Shown here piece after piece: positions 7,548 through 14,176 of a stretch of 64,000 nucleotides of DNA. Numbering within the stretch: the first letter of the stretch is position 1; the number at the start of each line of letters is the position of its first letter. Position numbers and translations under genes: made by a program. The notes below the pieces were generated by a model. That model saw only the letters and a list, made by a program, of their open reading frames with translations. It was not told the DNA's origin and made no database searches. This DNA comes from Oscillospiraceae bacterium (GTDB lineage: Bacteria; Bacillota; Clostridia; Oscillospirales; CAG-272): NCBI GenBank assembly GCA_015063955.1, contig SVTD01000003.1:1-64000 (forward strand), in the 5' to 3' direction.

Positions 7548-8279
7548 ATGAACGTAATTCTTTACGGTGCAGGCGGTAGAATGGGCAAGGAGGTCAACGC
7601 TCTCATCGAGGCGAGCGATAACTGTACTCTCTGTGCCGCTGTTGACAAGATAAGCGAGGATGTTGCTCTTCACGACCTTGCAGACTATCAGGGCGATGCC
7701 GACGTAATCATCGACTTTTCCCACCACTCCCTGACAAAGGAAGTTATTGCATACGCTATAAGCCGTTCTCTTCCCCTCGTTATGTGCACAACAGGTCACA
7801 CCGAGGAGGAAAAGGCGCTGATATTTGAGGCGGCAAAGTCTATTCCCGTATTCTACTCCGCCAATATGTCTCTCGGCATTGCAACGCTCTGCGATTTTGC
7901 CCGCCGTGCCGCAGCTCTTTTCCCCGATGCGGACATTGAGATCGTAGAGGCTCATCACAACCGCAAGCTGGATGCCCCCAGCGGCACCGCTCTTATGATC
8001 GCCGATACAATTAAAGAGGTGCGCCCCGAGGCTCAGTACGTTTTCGGCCGCCACGGTATGGCAAAGCGTGCCCCCGAGGAGATCGGCATCCACTCTCTCA
8101 GATGCGGAAACGAGCCCGGTATGCACGAGGTCATCATCTCCACAGACTATCAGTGCCTCTCCCTCAAGCATAACGCAGAGTCAAGAGCCGTGTTTGCAGA
8201 GGGCGCACTTTCTGCGGCTAAGTTCATAAACCGCCGCATTGCAGGACTTTACAATATGTACAGCCTTATCGATGGCTGA
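7548..8279 (+). CDS. dapB: 4-hydroxy-tetrahydrodipicolinate reductase
   Basis: NAD(P)H-dependent reduction of the DapA product to tetrahydrodipicolinate. The 243-aa protein starts MNVILYGAGGRMGKEV, the Rossmann nucleotide-binding loop, and has VIIDFSHH, the CTTGH segment and the substrate-binding and catalytic motif EAHHNRKLDAPSGTAL. It lies 10 nt after dapA, with AGAGGTG before the ATG. The stop overlaps a possible upstream start of lysA. No dapD/dapL or dapF genes lie in this window, so the middle of the pathway is encoded elsewhere. Confidence 0.95.
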   Translation: MNVILYGAGGRMGKEVNALIEASDNCTLCAAVDKISEDVALHDLADYQGDADVIIDFSHHSLTKEVIAYAISRSLPLVMCTTGHTEEEKALIFEAAKSIPVFYSANMSLGIATLCDFARRAAALFPDADIEIVEAHHNRKLDAPSGTALMIADTIKEVRPEAQYVFGRHGMAKRAPEEIGIHSLRCGNEPGMHEVIISTDYQCLSLKHNAESRAVFAEGALSAAKFINRRIAGLYNMYSLIDG

Positions 8280-8289
8280 CGAGGAAATT

Positions 8290-9585
8290 ATGCTACACAC
8301 TAATCTTTCAATAAACGAAAAAGGTCACCTTTGCCTTGCAGGGCAGGACGTTTGCGACCTTGCAGAAAAGCACGGCACTCCCCTTTTCCTTATGGATGAG
8401 GAGCGTATCCGCTCCAATGCGAGGACCTATATCGACGCTATGGCGGAGTTTATGCCCGAGGGCAGCCGCCCCCTTCTTGCAAGCAAGTCCTGCTGCTTCA
8501 AAAAGCTTTACTCCATCGTTGCAGAGGAGGGTATGGGAACAGACCTTGTTTCCCCCGGCGAGCTTTACACGGCGGCGGCGGCAGGGTTCCCCCTGGAAAA
8601 CGCCTTTTTCCACGGAAACAATAAGACGGACGCCGATATTGCTTACGCTATCGACTCCGGCGTCGGCTACTTCGTGGTGGACAACCGCGAGGAGCTTGAT
8701 TCCGTAAACGAAACGGCAGGAAAAAAGGGTATCACACAAAATATCCTCCTCCGTCTCTCCCCCGGAATCGACCCTCATACCCAGAAAAAGATCTCCACGG
8801 GCAAGGTAGACTCAAAGTTCGGTACTGCTATAGAGACGGGACAGGCGCTTGAGATGTGCCGCTACGCACTCACCCTTAAAAACGTTTCCCTCAAGGGCTT
8901 CCACTGCCATATCGGCTCTCAGATATTCGAGTACGAGTCCTTTGCCGATGCGGCAGAGATCATGCTCCGCTTTATCCGCACACTTTTCGACGACTGCGGC
9001 TTCACCACCGAAATGCTCAACCTCGGCGGCGGCTTCGGCGTGCGCTACGTTGAGTCTGACCCCATTATCGACTACCGCGAAAATATCAAGGGTCTTGCAG
9101 GCGAGATCAAGAGAATTTGCCGTGAGCTTTCAATAAAGGAGCCCGCAATTCTTATGGAGCCCGGACGAAGCATCGTTGCTGATTCCGGTCTGACAGTCTA
9201 TTCCGTAGGAAGCGTCAAGACCATAACGGGCTACAAGAGCTACGTATCCGTTGACGGCGGTATGCCCGACAACCCCCGCTACGCTCTTTACGAGTCCGAT
9301 TACACCTGCCTTATCGCAAACAAGGCAGACCGCGAGCCTGATTTCTCGGCAACCGTTGCGGGACGCTGCTGCGAAAGCGGCGACCTTATTCAGGAGGACG
9401 TGATGCTTACACGTCCCGAGCGCGGCGATTATCTTGCAGTCCTCGTAACAGGCGCATATAATTTCTCCATGGCCTCAAACTATAACCGCATCCCCCGTCC
9501 TCCCGTGGTCATGCTTCGGGACGGCGAGAGCTACGTTGCGGTAAAGCGCGAGACCTATGAGGATCTTTTAAGAAACGATATGTAA
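8290..9585 (+). CDS. lysA: Diaminopimelate decarboxylase
   Basis: PLP-dependent decarboxylation of meso-DAP to lysine. The 431-aa protein has the fold-III decarboxylase pattern: LLASKSCCFKKLY with the PLP Lys, GTDLVSPGELYTA, FHGNNKT, GFHCHIGSQIF, the glycine-rich phosphate loop LNLGGGFG, EPGRSIVADSG, CCESGDLI and GAYNFSMASNYN. Start chosen at ATG 8290 (GAGGAAATT in front); an ATG at 8272 overlapping the dapB stop is an alternative. Last enzyme of the riboswitch-controlled operon. The absence of a terminator before the next gene leaves read-through into the zinc-ribbon gene possible. Confidence 0.95.
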   Translation: MLHTNLSINEKGHLCLAGQDVCDLAEKHGTPLFLMDEERIRSNARTYIDAMAEFMPEGSRPLLASKSCCFKKLYSIVAEEGMGTDLVSPGELYTAAAAGFPLENAFFHGNNKTDADIAYAIDSGVGYFVVDNREELDSVNETAGKKGITQNILLRLSPGIDPHTQKKISTGKVDSKFGTAIETGQALEMCRYALTLKNVSLKGFHCHIGSQIFEYESFADAAEIMLRFIRTLFDDCGFTTEMLNLGGGFGVRYVESDPIIDYRENIKGLAGEIKRICRELSIKEPAILMEPGRSIVADSGLTVYSVGSVKTITGYKSYVSVDGGMPDNPRYALYESDYTCLIANKADREPDFSATVAGRCCESGDLIQEDVMLTRPERGDYLAVLVTGAYNFSMASNYNRIPRPPVVMLRDGESYVAVKRETYEDLLRNDM

Positions 9586-9623
9586 GCCGTTAGTCTTACG
9601 AATCTAAAGAATTGGTGTTAATT

Positions 9624-10478
9624 ATGAACTTTTGTCCGAATTGTAATACTCCTGCAGGCGAAAACCACACGTTCTGCGCATCCTGCGGAGCAAGCCTGAT
9701 AAAAGAGACACAACAGCCGAAGGCTCCCCATTGCCCAAATTGCGGAGCTGAAGTTGGCGATAATCATTCCTTCTGTCCTTTTTGCGGTACTGAAGTGGCG
9801 AAGCCGCAACCCCGTCTGTGTCCAAACTGCGGCGCCGCGGCTGAGGGTAATCACACCTTCTGCCCCTTCTGCGGCACGGGGCTCAACGCAGCCCCCAAAA
9901 GACCTGCCGGAGGAGAATCCATAACCTGTCCTAACTGTGACTCAATAGTAAGACCGTATAACGGTCTTTGCCCCTTCTGCGGAACAGAGCTTCTTTCTCC
10001 CGCATATAAAACGAATCCCACGCCCCGTCCCTCAGCTGCTGAAAAAAACAGACATAAGCTCCATTGTCCTTCCTGCAAATCGAATAATCTTGACAATGCC
10101 ACAGAATCAAACGTAAGCGCCGGAATGGGAATCACCAAAGGCAATTATACCGGAATGGTTTTTAGCAACGAGCATAAGCATTACTGGATCTGCCGAGACT
10201 GCGGAGAAAAATTCAGAAATATCCAGAGCCTTGAGGAAGAGATCAAAAGCGAGAGCTTTGTTCCCAATTGTTGCAAGGTTTGCTTCTTTTTTATGCTGTT
10301 TGCCGTTCTGTTTTTCGGATTTACGGCAATGGCTATGCAGATCGAGATCCTTCGGTACTGTACCGTGTTTGCACTGGTAGGCTGCGCCATCACACTCCTT
10401 TTGTGGGCGGTTTTTGCAAAACACGTGAATAAGCTCAAGGACGAGCTTGATTACCTTAAAACAGAATGCTTTAATTAA
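9624..10478 (+). CDS. Multi-zinc-ribbon membrane protein
   Basis: The start is the ATG at 9624 (MNFCPNCNTPAGENHTFC); the track's TTG start is weaker. The 284-aa protein carries four tandem zinc ribbons of CPxC...CPFCG type (about residues 4-25, 36-57, 63-84 and 99-118), a fifth longer CPSC...CRDCG pair (about 147-195), and two hydrophobic C-terminal helices (CCKVCFFFMLFAVLFFGFTAMAM; YCTVFALVGCAITLLLWAVF). It probably anchors an array of cytoplasmic rubredoxin-like knuckles to the membrane. Such double-zinc-ribbon proteins are common in Clostridia and mostly uncharacterised; nucleic-acid or protein binding is plausible but not shown. Confidence 0.8.
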   Translation: MNFCPNCNTPAGENHTFCASCGASLIKETQQPKAPHCPNCGAEVGDNHSFCPFCGTEVAKPQPRLCPNCGAAAEGNHTFCPFCGTGLNAAPKRPAGGESITCPNCDSIVRPYNGLCPFCGTELLSPAYKTNPTPRPSAAEKNRHKLHCPSCKSNNLDNATESNVSAGMGITKGNYTGMVFSNEHKHYWICRDCGEKFRNIQSLEEEIKSESFVPNCCKVCFFFMLFAVLFFGFTAMAMQIEILRYCTVFALVGCAITLLLWAVFAKHVNKLKDELDYLKTECFN

Positions 10479-10484
10479 AGAATC

Positions 10485-10517
10485 AAGGCTGTTGTATTCC
10501 CACAACAGCCTTTACTC
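10485..10517 (+). terminator. Intrinsic terminator after zinc-ribbon gene
   Basis: AAGGCTGTTGT / ACAACAGCCTT, 11-bp stem with a 6-nt loop and a short T-rich tail. Confidence 0.75.
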
Positions 10518-10629
10518 TGTCAAAAGACACCTGTCTTCGCTAAAATCACCCGATATGTTCGGGAACTATATCCAATCATCAGCAAATCATAAATGATTTT
10601 TCCTTATTTCGTATTAAAAAAGCAGGGAG

Positions 10630-11343
10630 ATGATGAACATTAAGAAAATAAAGGCCTATCTCGGCTTTGAGGTGCTTATGATCGTTTCGGTGGTCGGACT
10701 GAATATAGCGTTCTTTTTCGATCATGCCGCAGAGGCGATCATTTTTAAATCGGCTGCCGGTCTGTTTTTCGTTGCGGCAGGCTTGTGCGGATACCTGCAA
10801 AATAAAGATAACCGTGCCTTTTTCCGCCCGGTATTTATCGCAATTCTTTGCTGTATGGCAGGGGACGTATTCCTTGCCCTTGATAGCGACGGACTTCTTT
10901 TTCTCCTTGGCGTAGTAAGCTTTGGTGCTGCCCACGTACTGTTTTCCGTTGCCTTTTGCAAAAAGTCTCCCGTAAAAAAAACAGATATTGTCGCCGCGGC
11001 CGTGCTGCTGCTTGGATTCACACTAAGCCTGTTTTTCGTTGATCTTGAATTCAGGGGGCTGCTCCCGGTCGTTATCCTGTATGCGGCGATCATTGCTTTT
11101 ATGGCAATAAAGGCGCTGTCTCTGTGGCCATACCGCAAAGAAGAGCCTGCCTGCATAAAGCTGCTGACCGTCGGGGGAGTTTTGTTTCTCATCTCGGATC
11201 TTGTGCTTCTGTTCTGGCTGTTCGGAACTGATCCCCAAAAGCCCGTCCAGTCTGTAAACTGGGTGCTCTACTATTCATCACAGCTCTGCACCACCGCCGC
11301 ACTTAACGAATACGTAAGCGTTACATCAAATCAAAAAGCGTGA
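10630..11343 (+). CDS. YhhN/TMEM86-family membrane protein
   Basis: A 237-aa protein with about eight membrane helices. Family landmarks: CMAGDVFLAL followed by FLLGVVSFGAAHVLF (residues about 77-100), VLFLISDLVLLF (about 178-190) and WVLYYSSQLC near the C-terminus. These match the GD, SF..AH, SD and YY..Q signature of YhhN proteins, some of which (TMEM86) are lysoplasmalogenases that cleave vinyl-ether lysolipids. Plasmalogens are typical of anaerobic clostridia, so a role in ether-lipid turnover is attractive, but the bacterial family is largely uncharacterised. GGGAGATG precedes the start; ATG at 10633 is an alternative. Convergent with the spoIVB-tail array. Confidence 0.82.
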   Translation: MMNIKKIKAYLGFEVLMIVSVVGLNIAFFFDHAAEAIIFKSAAGLFFVAAGLCGYLQNKDNRAFFRPVFIAILCCMAGDVFLALDSDGLLFLLGVVSFGAAHVLFSVAFCKKSPVKKTDIVAAAVLLLGFTLSLFFVDLEFRGLLPVVILYAAIIAFMAIKALSLWPYRKEEPACIKLLTVGGVLFLISDLVLLFWLFGTDPQKPVQSVNWVLYYSSQLCTTAALNEYVSVTSNQKA

Positions 11344-11368
11344 GCCCATCAAAGGCTCACGCTTTTTC
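11333..11368. terminator. Bidirectional terminator shared by yhhN-like gene and spoIVB tail 1
   Basis: AAAAAGCGTGAGCC / GGCTCACGCTTTTT, 14-bp stem. It overlaps the stop codon of the plus-strand gene and abuts the stop codon of spoIVB tail copy 1 on the minus strand, with T-tracts in both directions. Confidence 0.88.
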
Positions 11369-11515
11369 TTACCCCGCCGCGTCCATCATATTCTCGATAA
11401 ATATCCCATACCCGCGGCAGGGATCGGATACGAGGACGCGGATGACGGCGCCGATAAGCTTTCCGTCCTGCACTACGGGAGAGCCTGACACGAGTGTGTC
11501 AATATAGGACCAACA
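11369..11515 (-). pseudogene. Detached 3' end of spoIVB, copy 1
   Basis: Minus-strand translation gives VSGSPVVQDGKLIGAVIRVLV and on to GYGIFIENMMDAAG-stop, nearly identical to the C-terminus of the intact SpoIVB at 14177-15193 (GMSGSPVVQDGKLVGAVTHV; MMDAAE-stop). At DNA level the match runs from the stop codon to GAGCCTGACA, then breaks off. The copy has no start codon or ribosome-binding site; upstream lies a junction sequence (TGTTGGTCCTATATTGACAC) also found at copy 2. It is followed by its own terminator. It is the closer of the two copies to the intact 3' end, by eye. Confidence 0.85.
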
Positions 11516-11517
11516 AA

Positions 11518-12075
11518 TCAGGAAGCAGAATCGTCATCATTTTCCTTGTTTTCACGCAGATATTTTTGCCAGGCTTCAGTATATCGACATTCCCATTTTA
11601 CAGTGGTGATTGCGCTATAATTGATTTCCCAGCCATCATCCCAAACACCGTTTGCATCAAAGGACTTGAAATGAAGCTTGTTTTTAAGGGCTTTTTCCAC
11701 AACGCCAATTAAGAATTTATCCTCTATCTCATCTTCAATAATTACGAAGCAACCCATTTCCTTGAGGGAAGAAAAAATGCTTTGCCAACTGGAAATATCC
11801 ACCTGCGGCATTTTGATTTTCTCGTGAGTGCCATTGAATTTGTTGATGATATTACATAGATCGTCTTTAATCTCAACTTTCTTCAATTGCGATATCTTTC
11901 GTATGCAATAACCGTCCAAAATAAAATCGTCTTCTTCCTGTCCTAACAGAAATTTATCGTTTACGGCATTCGGGTAGTAATAGTGGTAGTTCTTATCGTA
12001 ACTAAAGTAACAACGACAAATTTCCGTTTCCGAGATCCCTCTGCTTATAATATCTATTTTTTCTTGCTTCTTCAT
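11518..12075 (-). CDS. Orphan hypothetical protein in spoIVB-tail cassette
   Basis: The 185-aa protein is soluble, charged and AT-rich in codon use compared with its neighbours. It contains DDFILDGYCIRKISQLKKVEIKDD (about residues 50-73) and a C-terminal aromatic segment (ANGVWDDGWEINYSAITTVKW). I recall similar unnamed Firmicute proteins but no function; an immunity- or antitoxin-like role is only a guess from its accessory context. It has its own promoter (12097-12124) and GAAAAGGCGGTG before the ATG, and ends 2 nt before the junction that leads into spoIVB tail 1. Base composition and position suggest acquisition. Confidence 0.72.
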   Translation of the reverse strand: MKKQEKIDIISRGISETEICRCYFSYDKNYHYYYPNAVNDKFLLGQEEDDFILDGYCIRKISQLKKVEIKDDLCNIINKFNGTHEKIKMPQVDISSWQSIFSSLKEMGCFVIIEDEIEDKFLIGVVEKALKNKLHFKSFDANGVWDDGWEINYSAITTVKWECRYTEAWQKYLRENKENDDDSAS

Positions 12076-12096
12076 ATTTTCACCGCCTTTTCTTTA

Positions 12097-12124
12097 ATTA
12101 TAGCACAAGGTGGTGAAATAGCAA
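12097..12124 (-). promoter_or_regulatory. Promoter of the orphan cassette gene
   Basis: On the minus strand TTGCTA and TATAAT are 16 bp apart, ending about 20 nt before the start codon of the 185-aa gene. It lies just past the terminator of spoIVB tail 2, so the cassette is transcribed independently. Confidence 0.6.
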
Positions 12125-12154
12125 TAAAAAACAGGCGGGAATTTACTCCCGCCT
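12124..12154 (-). terminator. Terminator after spoIVB tail 2
   Basis: AGGCGGGA / TCCCGCCT stem with an 8-nt loop and a minus-strand T-run (TTTTTTATT). Confidence 0.8.
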
Positions 12155-12159
12155 TATGA

Positions 12160-12307
12160 TCATGATGCCGCATCCATCATATTTTCTACAAAAATTCCGT
12201 AGCCCTTAGTAGGATCGGAGACGAGGACGTGGGTGACGGCGCCGACGAGCTTTCCGTCCTGCACTACGGGAGAGCCTGACACGGACGTGTCAATATAGGA
12301 CCAACAC
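12160..12307 (-). pseudogene. Detached 3' end of spoIVB, copy 2
   Basis: Minus-strand translation reads VSGSPVVQDGKLVGAVTHVL then TKGYGIFVENMMDAAS-stop. It is homologous to the last ~40 codons of SpoIVB but more diverged than copy 1 in its final third. As in copy 1, homology stops at GAGCCTGACA and the same junction (TGTTGGTCCTATATTGACAC) follows. No start codon with a ribosome-binding site is present. It ends with its own terminator at 12124-12154 and sits 13 nt after the DUF2442 gene. Confidence 0.85.
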
Positions 12308-12320
12308 ACGTCTGTTAATT

Positions 12321-12758
12321 TTAGGTGTTTACGGGTTCTCCGTATTCACGCTTCATCGCATCTACGGAAACGATCCACTGCTTACCGAATTTGCAAACAT
12401 CAACACCGTTTACAAGCTTTCCGTATGAGATCGCCTTTCTCAGCGTGCTCTCGTTAAGATTCCATAAGAACGTGGCATCGCTGAAGGCCATAAGTCCGTC
12501 AAAGGGTGTTTCTATCGTTTTTCCGTTGGCCCACAGTTCATCGCAGGAAATGTCTATATCATCATTCCAGACGATTCCGTATCCGCCCTGATCTACCGTA
12601 ACGTTATAAAACAAGGAACGGTCCTCCTTAAGGGGAGAAAACATTTTGTATTTTTCAAAAAGCTGACCAACTTCATACACCTTGGTAACACCCTCTGAAA
12701 ACTGAATGGTGAGCCTGTACTCAGGCAGCGCAGTTACACTTTTAACCTTATGAAACAT
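12321..12758 (-). CDS. DUF2442 protein, putative antitoxin partner
   Basis: The N-terminal ~75 residues (YRLTIQFSEGVTKVYEVGQLF, then YGIVWNDDIDISCDELWANG) match DUF2442, a small beta-rich domain commonly paired with DUF4160 in predicted type II toxin-antitoxin loci. The C-terminus (FSDATFLWNLNESTLRKAISYG) looks like an excisionase/MerR-type helix-turn-helix, so the 145-aa protein may bind DNA and autoregulate. It lies 10 nt downstream of the DUF4160 gene in the same transcript; a perfect palindrome sits in the promoter. Function is inferred from family context only. Confidence 0.82.
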   Translation of the reverse strand: MFHKVKSVTALPEYRLTIQFSEGVTKVYEVGQLFEKYKMFSPLKEDRSLFYNVTVDQGGYGIVWNDDIDISCDELWANGKTIETPFDGLMAFSDATFLWNLNESTLRKAISYGKLVNGVDVCKFGKQWIVSVDAMKREYGEPVNT

Positions 12759-12768
12759 AAATTCCTCC

Positions 12769-13023
12769 TTATTCCAAAGGACTAAGAGCTATAAACTCCT
12801 GTGTTTCCCAGATCTTCATAAGCTCATCTCTGTGAAGATCATTCCACTCAAGAACCATTTCAAGCGCCTTTCGCGGCAATTCACCCTCAAGCACCTTTCC
12901 GTCCTGAATACATATTGCCGCCATATGTTCACCGTATATTGCGTGAAAATGGGGCGGATTGTGTTCCGATTGCTGAAAATACATTCTGATTATTATTCCG
13001 TAAAACCGCGCAAGCACAGGCAT
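12769..13023 (-). CDS. DUF4160 protein, putative toxin partner
   Basis: An 84-aa protein with the DUF4160 signature: RFYGIIIRMYFQQSEHNPPHFHAIYGEHMAAICI, then a C-terminal helix with WNDLHRDELMKIW. DUF4160 and DUF2442 genes occur as pairs and are predicted toxin-antitoxin modules; the HxPPHFHA segment is the conserved feature. First gene of a two-gene operon with a consensus promoter. AAAGGAG lies 10 nt before the ATG. Its biochemical activity is unknown. Confidence 0.85.
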   Translation of the reverse strand: MPVLARFYGIIIRMYFQQSEHNPPHFHAIYGEHMAAICIQDGKVLEGELPRKALEMVLEWNDLHRDELMKIWETQEFIALSPLE

Positions 13024-13055
13024 TGTGACACCGCTCCTTTCTATTCTTCAACCTA

Positions 13056-13084
13056 ATTATATCACGGTACCGTGATGCTGTCAA
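13056..13084 (-). promoter_or_regulatory. Consensus promoter with palindromic operator for the DUF4160/DUF2442 pair
   Basis: On the minus strand TTGACA and TATAAT are exactly 17 bp apart. The perfect 16-bp palindrome ATCACGGTACCGTGAT (13061-13076) fills the spacer. A bound repressor would block RNA polymerase directly, the usual arrangement of toxin-antitoxin autoregulation. Promoter by consensus; operator role inferred. Confidence 0.8.
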
Positions 13085-13132
13085 TAGCTTATTATTACAC
13101 ACGATTCAAGAGTCCACACACAAAATAAGACG

Positions 13133-13161
13133 TTGCCATTACCGTCGGGCAGGGTTATAAT
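13133..13161 (+). promoter_or_regulatory. Promoter of HTH-TPR regulator
   Basis: TTGCCA, 17 bp, TATAAT. It is divergent from the DUF4160 promoter, about 50 bp away. Confidence 0.72.
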
Positions 13162-13200
13162 ATTACCGTAAGCTTACAAAATACGTTTTTGGAGATATTT

Positions 13201-14124
13201 ATGAATACAACTGTTTTTTCCGAGAATTTAAAGAAATTCCGAATTGCCAAGAATATGACGCAGGAACAGGTAGCAGAAATACTTTGCGTTAATGCTCAGA
13301 CCGTTTCAAGGTGGGAATGCTCTAGCACTATGCCTGACGTTATGACACTTCCCGTGCTTGCGAAGCTTTACGGCGTGACTGTGGACGATCTCTACAAAAA
13401 GCATTCCGTTGCTTATGATAACTATGCACAGCGACTGTCCTCCGTTTATGAAAAAAGCCGCGATCCCGAGGATTTTTTGCGCTGTGTGCTTGAATACAAA
13501 AAGCTGATAAAAAACGGAGAGCTCTCTATGTCAGACAAATGGAACTATGCCACGGTTCACCATTTTATGCTGCGCCACTGTAAAAACGTTGCGTTGGAAT
13601 GGTATGACAAGGCAATAGCAGACGGTCCCAATGAGGACCCACACATCTACAGTCGGGCGCGTGCGCTGAGAGCAGACCTTATGAATGAGCTCGGAAAGAT
13701 CGACACGGTGATCGCAGAACAGACAGAAAAATGCAATCAATTTCCCGACAACGGAATGGAATGGGAATACCTCATTGAATCATATCTTATCGCGGGGAAA
13801 TACGAAGATGCTTTTAAAATTTACGAAGAGGCTGTAAAGCGTTTTCCCGAAAGCTGGAGGCTTTATTTCCACGGCGGCGAGATCTACGAGCATATGCAGA
13901 AATACGATGAGGCTTTTTACTGTTGGGATAAGGCAGGAGAACTTGGCACAGATTTTTATGACGAATACTACGCAAAGGCATCCTGCTACGACGATATGGG
14001 AGAGTATGAGAAAGCCTCTAAGATATATCAGGAAATTGCAGAAAAGCTTTTGGCAGACGGCTATGATGAGGAAGCTGAAATGGCAAAAGAAGAATCCTTA
14101 CGCATCAAGCTGAAAATAAAGTAA
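13201..14124 (+). CDS. XRE-family HTH regulator with TPR repeats
   Basis: ATG at 13201 with GGAG 6 nt before it; the track start (TTG 13189) is rejected. The 307-aa protein has an N-terminal Cro/CI-type HTH (LKKFRIAKNMTQEQVAEILCVNAQTVSRWECSSTMPD, residues 9-45) followed by helical TPR-like repeats (YLIAGKYEDAFKIYEEAVKRFP; YEHMQKYDEAFYCWDKAGELG; YDDMGEYEKASKIYQEIAEKL). This architecture resembles peptide-responsive or protein-responsive RNPP/Rgg-like regulators, but no cognate peptide gene is visible beside it. It may regulate the divergent DUF4160/DUF2442 pair. It lies between the spoIVB gene and its detached tails, on the opposite strand. Confidence 0.85.
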   Translation: MNTTVFSENLKKFRIAKNMTQEQVAEILCVNAQTVSRWECSSTMPDVMTLPVLAKLYGVTVDDLYKKHSVAYDNYAQRLSSVYEKSRDPEDFLRCVLEYKKLIKNGELSMSDKWNYATVHHFMLRHCKNVALEWYDKAIADGPNEDPHIYSRARALRADLMNELGKIDTVIAEQTEKCNQFPDNGMEWEYLIESYLIAGKYEDAFKIYEEAVKRFPESWRLYFHGGEIYEHMQKYDEAFYCWDKAGELGTDFYDEYYAKASCYDDMGEYEKASKIYQEIAEKLLADGYDEEAEMAKEESLRIKLKIK

Positions 14125-14145
14125 TCCTGAAAGTATTTGGCAAAA

Positions 14146-14175
14146 GAATGGGGCAGTTGAAAAACCGCCCCATTC
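14146..14175. terminator. Bidirectional terminator between HTH-TPR gene and spoIVB
   Basis: GAATGGGGC / GCCCCATTC stem, 9 bp with a 12-nt loop. A T-run follows on the minus side, so it serves mainly spoIVB. Confidence 0.65.
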
Positions 14176-14176
14176 G

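Noticed and set aside
11491-11515. Spo0A or promoter site in the tail-junction sequence
   Set aside because: The TTGACAC in the junction has no -10 at the right distance on either copy; it is better described as a breakpoint sequence.
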